Shown in pieces: positions 8,516 through 11,478 of a DNA stretch of 11,478 nt. This stretch comes from Larix sibirica (taxonomy: Eukaryota > Streptophyta > Pinopsida > Pinales > Pinaceae). Below the pieces are notes generated by a model that saw only the letters and a list, made by a program, of their open reading frames with translations, was not told where the DNA came from and made no database searches. How positions within the stretch are numbered: the first letter of the stretch is position 1; each line of letters starts with the position of its first letter. A program made the translations under genes and the position numbers. The stretch is taken from positions 1-11,478 of the forward strand of contig NWUY0303901857.1 in assembly GCA_004151065.3 (NCBI GenBank). The letters run 5' to 3'.

Positions 8516-8776
8516 TACTGTAAAAGGTAAGCAACACCTCCTGAAAACTCTAGAACAATTGTAGAGTTGTCTTCTAAGTTAAGAACCATATAACCCTAGA
8601 GAAGATTGGTAAAGAAAATAATGTCCTCATCTCAAATGACATCTTCGAGGACCTTGCTGCGGGGGGTAGAGCAATTGGTAAATGAGTAATGATATGAGAA
8701 GTTGTAAATGGAAAGTCACAAGTTCAAATCCCCCCAACTTACCCATGCCCCATGCTTGCAAGCCATGTGGGTGCAC
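8516..8776 (+). repeat. Tandem duplication unit 1 (261 bp)
   Basis: It begins tactgtaaaaggtaagcaac and ends gtgggtgcac. It is the left copy of a direct duplication, with about eight substitutions relative to unit 2 (roughly 3%). It lacks 32 bp present in unit 2. The missing piece is bounded in unit 2 by the word gtaaa, as left by a deletion between short direct repeats. It contains the 5' half of a SINE plus the left flank of the SINE. Confidence 0.95.
8654..8776 (+). mobile_element. 5' half of the same SINE, made by tandem duplication
   Basis: It carries the same A box (8667-8678) and B box (agttcaaatcc, 8721-8731), preceded by a diverged copy of the target word (gacatcttcgaggacc, 8638-8653, two differences). 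It stops at gtgggtgcac, where unit 2 of the duplication begins. It is not a separate insertion, because the flank was copied with it and it has no tail. Confidence 0.9.
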
Positions 8777-9069
8777 TACTGTAAAAGGTAAGCAACACCT
8801 CCCGAAAACTCTAGAACAATTGTAGAGTTGTCTTATAAGTTAAGAACCATATAACCCTAGAGAAAATTGGTAAATGTTTATCCTTTCTTTGATGCTTCTT
8901 TGTAAAGAAAATAATGTCCTCATCTCAAATAACATCTCCGAGGACCTTCCTGCGGGGGGTAGAGCAATTGGTAAATGAGTAGTGATATGAGAAGTTGTAA
9001 ATGGAAAGTCACAAGTTCAAGTCCCCCCAACTTACCCATGCCCCATGCTTGCAAGCCATGTGGGTGCAC
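8777..9069 (+). repeat. Tandem duplication unit 2 (293 bp)
   Basis: This is the right copy, directly abutting unit 1 and including the 32 bp (atcctttctttgatgcttct and neighbours, near 8876-8907) absent from unit 1. At its right end the SINE continues with cctagaggtatag, showing that the duplication breakpoint lies inside the SINE. An imperfect hairpin, actcta-gaacaattg-tagagt, recurs in both units. Confidence 0.95.
8931..8946. repeat. Left target-site duplication of the SINE
   Basis: The word aacatctccgaggacc is identical to 9182-9197 on the other side of the SINE. Confidence 0.93.
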
Positions 9070-9181
9070 CTAGAGGTATAGTGGTAGCGGACGGGAATCA
9101 AACACGTGTCACGCGAGTAGGAGCCTCACTACAGTTGCTGATTCCCCTAGTACAAACAAACAAACAATTTAACAAACAAAA
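8947..9181 (+). mobile_element. tRNA-derived SINE, apparently full length (235 bp)
   Basis: SINEs are short RNA polymerase III transcribed retroposons moved by LINE machinery. After the first bases there is an A-box match (tagagcaattgg, 8960-8971) and a B-box match (agttcaagtcc, 9014-9024), spaced as in tRNA-related SINE heads. A tRNA-unrelated body follows. The 3' end is a tail of caaacaaacaaac and A-rich sequence (about 9155-9181). Perfect 16-bp direct repeats flank it on both sides, proving insertion by target-primed reverse transcription. It sits at the downstream end of an older ORF1-like remnant. I cannot name the family. Confidence 0.9.
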
Positions 9182-9197
9182 AACATCTCCGAGGACC
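9182..9197. repeat. Right target-site duplication of the SINE
   Basis: The word aacatctccgaggacc directly follows the A-rich tail and is identical to 8931-8946. Just after it, gaggacc-aaaaga-ggtcctc (9191-9210) can form a small hairpin partly using this word. Confidence 0.93.
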
Positions 9198-9375
9198 AAA
9201 AGAGGTCCTCCCCAATTCCAGAGAGTTTTAGATAAATGATCAAGGATGGAACTCTGATCTATGGCATCAGGCTGCTGAAATGGGGCATGGTTTGTTCCAC
9301 CAGGAGGGCAGCTTGAAAGTATCAGAGCTTTCCCATCCCACATAGCAGCCCAGTTGCCTTGTTCCCTGGCCTCAA
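9198..9375 (-). pseudogene. ORF1-like retroelement protein remnant, C-terminal part
   Basis: On the minus strand an open stretch reads VEAREQGNWAAMWDGKALIL then CPPGGTNHAPFQQPD and on to the SINE target site. The pattern (E/K)AREQG.W...W.GKA.I....PPG looks like the end of the ORF1-like protein found at 9644-10352 and would follow its LQFEEV directly. I infer that a roughly 268-bp insertion split the two. The downstream end is interrupted by the SINE. I know of no enzymatic function; ORF1-type proteins bind RNA. The link to the upstream part rests on pattern memory and continuity, not on an alignment. Confidence 0.5.
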
Positions 9376-9643
9376 CCACTATTTTAAACTAGATTTTTAT
9401 GGTCAAAACAAGCAAGCGGAAACTATTCTACTTGAGATCTTCAACAAGGCAGAAGCATATCACTATGCTACAAGTCATCCTTCACTAAGAGGCTGCAAGC
9501 TGCAGATATCTATTCTGCCAAAGTTGCCCAAGACTTGCACATGGTCCCAACCAATATTGAAAGCAATGGTGTACAACTATCACAAATACAAGCACAAGCA
9601 TGTCATTGGAGCTCAGCCATTTTGGCTGTGTTAGTTTTTACTT
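9376..9643. mobile_element. Putative 268-bp insertion splitting the ORF1-like remnant
   Basis: The segment interrupts what looks like one protein (EEV | VEAREQG) and is bordered by the same 6-bp word cctcaa on both sides (9370-9375 and 9644-9649), as a short target duplication would be. I see no terminal inverted repeats, no TG...CA ends and no A tail, so its class is unknown. A plus-strand open frame (9359-9634) crosses it but has no recognisable domain. Six bases can match by chance, so this remains an inference. Confidence 0.35.
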
Positions 9644-10352
9644 CCTCAAACTGTAGCTTGGGCATATACTCATCTAGGTAGACTTTATGTGCAAGAGTGA
9701 ACATCTGCTTTTTCTATCTTAGTGCAGTTAGCTTGTCCTGTAAATCTTTAAATCCGATAGTGTTTTGGAGCAAGGACTGTGCCTTCTCTGCGCTATACCA
9801 TCTGCATGTATCATGTTCTTGAGTAAGTTGTTAGCTGCTGCTAAAGGTTTTTCTTCTTTACCAAGACCTCTGAACCTAAGATTTAATGCCTCAAATTCTC
9901 TCTGATTTTGTTCTTCATATATGGCTTAAATTGCTGCATCAATTATTGGTGGAGCTTTAGTGCCACCACAAAGCACCTGTGCGTAAGAGTGTTCTATATC
10001 AACACTCTCAACCTTCACTGCTAACTCTTTATTGTCTTGACTCTTCTTTGCTTGCTTGAAAATCTGCCTATAAATTTTCCATGTCCTCAGCAGTTATCTG
10101 GGTCGAATGTGCAGTGACCTCTAAGCTGAGTTTTGTAAGTGCCAATTCCAATTGTAAGATGTGATCTACTTGTGAGGTTATCTTGTCTGACTGTATGAGT
10201 TCGTTCCCTCAACAAACGTTGACACTTATGGAGTTAGGGACTCCATGTGACCAAGTTTAGTTCAGAGCTACAGGTTCCTGATCCTCATTGAGGTCCACTG
10301 TGCTTATTGCAAGACCTCTACTATAAAACTATTTAACATTCTGTTCCATCAC
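9644..10352 (-). pseudogene. ORF1-like retroelement protein remnant, coiled coil and RNA-binding-like region
   Basis: The minus strand reads as a decayed protein. From about 10195 it gives LIQSDKITSQVDHILQLELA and on through a heptad-like, glutamate- and leucine-rich stretch with TAG at 10070-10068. A frame change near 10045 follows, then NKELAVKVESVDIEHSYAQV, TAA at 9928-9926, EEQNQREFEALNLRFRGLGK and AAANNLLKNMIHAD. After another frame change come FKDLQDKLTALR, TAG at 9716-9714, KKQMFTLAHKVYLDEYMPKL and QFEEV. Coiled coil, then an (N)LR.RGL block, then R.KK...HKV.LDE resembles L1 ORF1 of the coiled-coil plus RRM type. That differs from the DUF4283-type ORF1 at the left of the window. Family assignment is inferred and moderate; that it is broken coding DNA is more certain. 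Confidence 0.58.
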
Positions 10353-10497
10353 TGTGTGAGTTCCCTCAAGTTCTGTTCAAGCTTTTGGATTAAGCACTCC
10401 ATGTGACCAAGTTTAGTACAGAGCTACAGGTTCCTCAAGGAAGTCTAGTGTGCTTATTGCAAGACCTCCACTATGAAACTATTTAACTATGTATCGA
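10199..10497. repeat. Two-copy tandem repeat, offset 150-156 bp
   Basis: Both units share ctccatgtgaccaagtttag (at 10241 and 10397), then cagagctacaggttcct, then tgcttattgcaagacctc (at 10301 and 10451) and aaactatttaac. The offset shrinks from 156 to 150 bp along the unit because of small indels. Read on the minus strand, the unit gives GLAIST(V/L)D and EPVAL and leads into the ORF1-like protein, so it may lie in the N-terminal coding part or leader of that element. Confidence 0.85.
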
Positions 10498-10499
10498 AG

Positions 10500-11478
10500 G
10501 ATCTCTATCTAGGATTGAAATAAAGGCTTAAATAAATGGGTGATCAAGATGAGATATGATAGGCTGATTAATGTCCAACGAATAACCAAAAGTAGGTTAA
10601 CAGAACAGATCAGTACATAAGCATTGCAGGAGTGCAAAGACCACTCCTATAAAATAAAAACACAGAGATAATGGAAAAGACATCCCTGCCGACTTTCTAT
10701 GGATGAGAAAAAAGCTTACAAATGGATGATGTGGTCAATAAGTGTGGACAACAGTCTGCTTCCCACAAAGAGATTCACCGATGAAGATAAACACCACACG
10801 GATTTGAACAGTAAGATTGCTTCATAGCCAGGCAGCCTAAAGCAGAAGATGGATATGTGCTAACAAACATTAATGAAGAAAGAAAATCTAAAAGTCGTAT
10901 CTTACTAGAAAGTTCTGAGAATGGCTATGCTTATCTGATTGTCAAATCATTTTAGGCATTACAGAAAAATTAATGGAGAATACTAAAATGCTCCTCTACC
11001 TTGTACTATGTTAAAGATTACAAACTTTTATTCAGCAATCTTTTCGATCCAAAACTGCATGACCTACACATAGAAACAGCATTTTGAATTCATTCAGCAG
11101 CATTCTGATAGGCATTGACTTCCTTACCAGATTGAATAGAAATACAAGTTACAAAACTCCATGTTCATTGACTTCCAGAACACGATTGCAACAAAGCACA
11201 TTTAATCATAAGATACAAAACTGTAATCATGCAATCATTTGCAAGCTGTTTTACATATAGTGGTAGAAGCAGACATCTGTCTAACTTTGATCAAATTGTC
11301 TTTCAATAAATAATGCCAATAAGAGAAGATTGGCTTACAACTTCGATTAAGCAGGTGAAGGACAAGTTTCTGAACTTGATATTCCATAGAAACAGAGTCA
11401 TCCCAAACTTCCAAGTATCAACTTACTTCGGACTGATAGCATGTAATATATCAGTATTCCGGGGTATAACCTTACCAA
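10500..11478. other. No recognisable gene
   Basis: AT-rich sequence with no long open frame, no retroelement motif and no clear repeat on either strand. It may be old non-coding flank, or intron or UTR of an unseen host gene. I cannot support either. Confidence 0.5.

Noticed and set aside
8951-9030. A tRNA gene (good A and B boxes)
   Set aside because: No acceptor or anticodon stems of a normal tRNA can be drawn, and the boxes lie inside an element with target-site duplications and an A-rich tail, so it is a SINE head.
8516-9069. CRISPR-like direct repeats
   Set aside because: Only two long units directly abutting, with no spacers; it is a tandem duplication.
9191-9210. Hairpin gaggacc-aaaaga-ggtcctc as a terminator or regulatory element
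   Set aside because: It is partly made of the SINE target duplication and has no T run or other context; a chance palindrome is enough.
9376-9390. CACTA-type transposon end (cactatttt at 9377)
   Set aside because: The other border does not end in the complementary TAGTG terminus and the flanking word is 6 bp, not 2-3.
9359-9634. Plus-strand open frame of 91 codons as a small gene
   Set aside because: It has no recognisable domain, runs across the border of the putative insertion and lies opposite the ORF1-like remnant.
11112-11178. Repeat of cattgacttcc (two copies about 50 bp apart)
   Set aside because: Only 11 bases match and the flanks do not, so it may be chance in this composition.

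Overview
The window reads as intergenic, repeat-rich chromosomal DNA of a land plant, probably a seed plant with a large genome. I saw no tRNA, rRNA or CRISPR array and no intact host gene. The plant assignment rests on a plant-type L1 LINE (DUF4283 plus zinc-knuckle ORF1, APE endonuclease, RT and zf-RVT ORF2), a Ty1/copia remnant and a tRNA-derived SINE. Gymnosperm is a guess from the general look of the elements, not something the sequence proves.

Layout. (1) Positions 1 to about 5600, minus strand: a nearly full-length but dead L1-type LINE whose 3' end lies beyond the left edge. Read right to left it has a short 5' leader, ORF1, a long linker, endonuclease, reverse transcriptase, and an RT-associated zinc-binding domain near the left edge. 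Ten in-frame stops and two frameshifts break it, and catalytic or metal-binding residues are lost. (2) About 5600-6535: AT-rich DNA with a roughly 110-bp sequence repeated twice in tandem. (3) About 6536-8110, plus strand: the 3' part of a decayed Ty1/copia element (end of RT, RNase H, polypurine tract, start of the 3' LTR). (4) About 8110-8515: no recognised feature. (5) 8516-9197: a tRNA-related SINE with a 16-bp target-site duplication, and a tandem duplication whose breakpoint lies inside the SINE. (6) About 9198-10500, minus strand: a second, different, very decayed ORF1-like retroelement protein with coiled-coil character. It is split by a roughly 268-bp insertion and has an internal tandem repeat at its upstream end. 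(7) About 10500-11478: no recognisable gene.

No genes act together as a living pathway here. The interest is in layered insertions and how they decayed. The SINE sits at the downstream end of the older ORF1-like remnant, and a later duplication copied the SINE's 5' half with its flank. The LINE shows a striking single-frame arrangement of ORF1 and ORF2, with most of its stops being TAG. I found no convincing new biological system. The points most worth checking are the collinear ORF1/ORF2 frame, the possibly composite SINE, and the second ORF1-like lineage.
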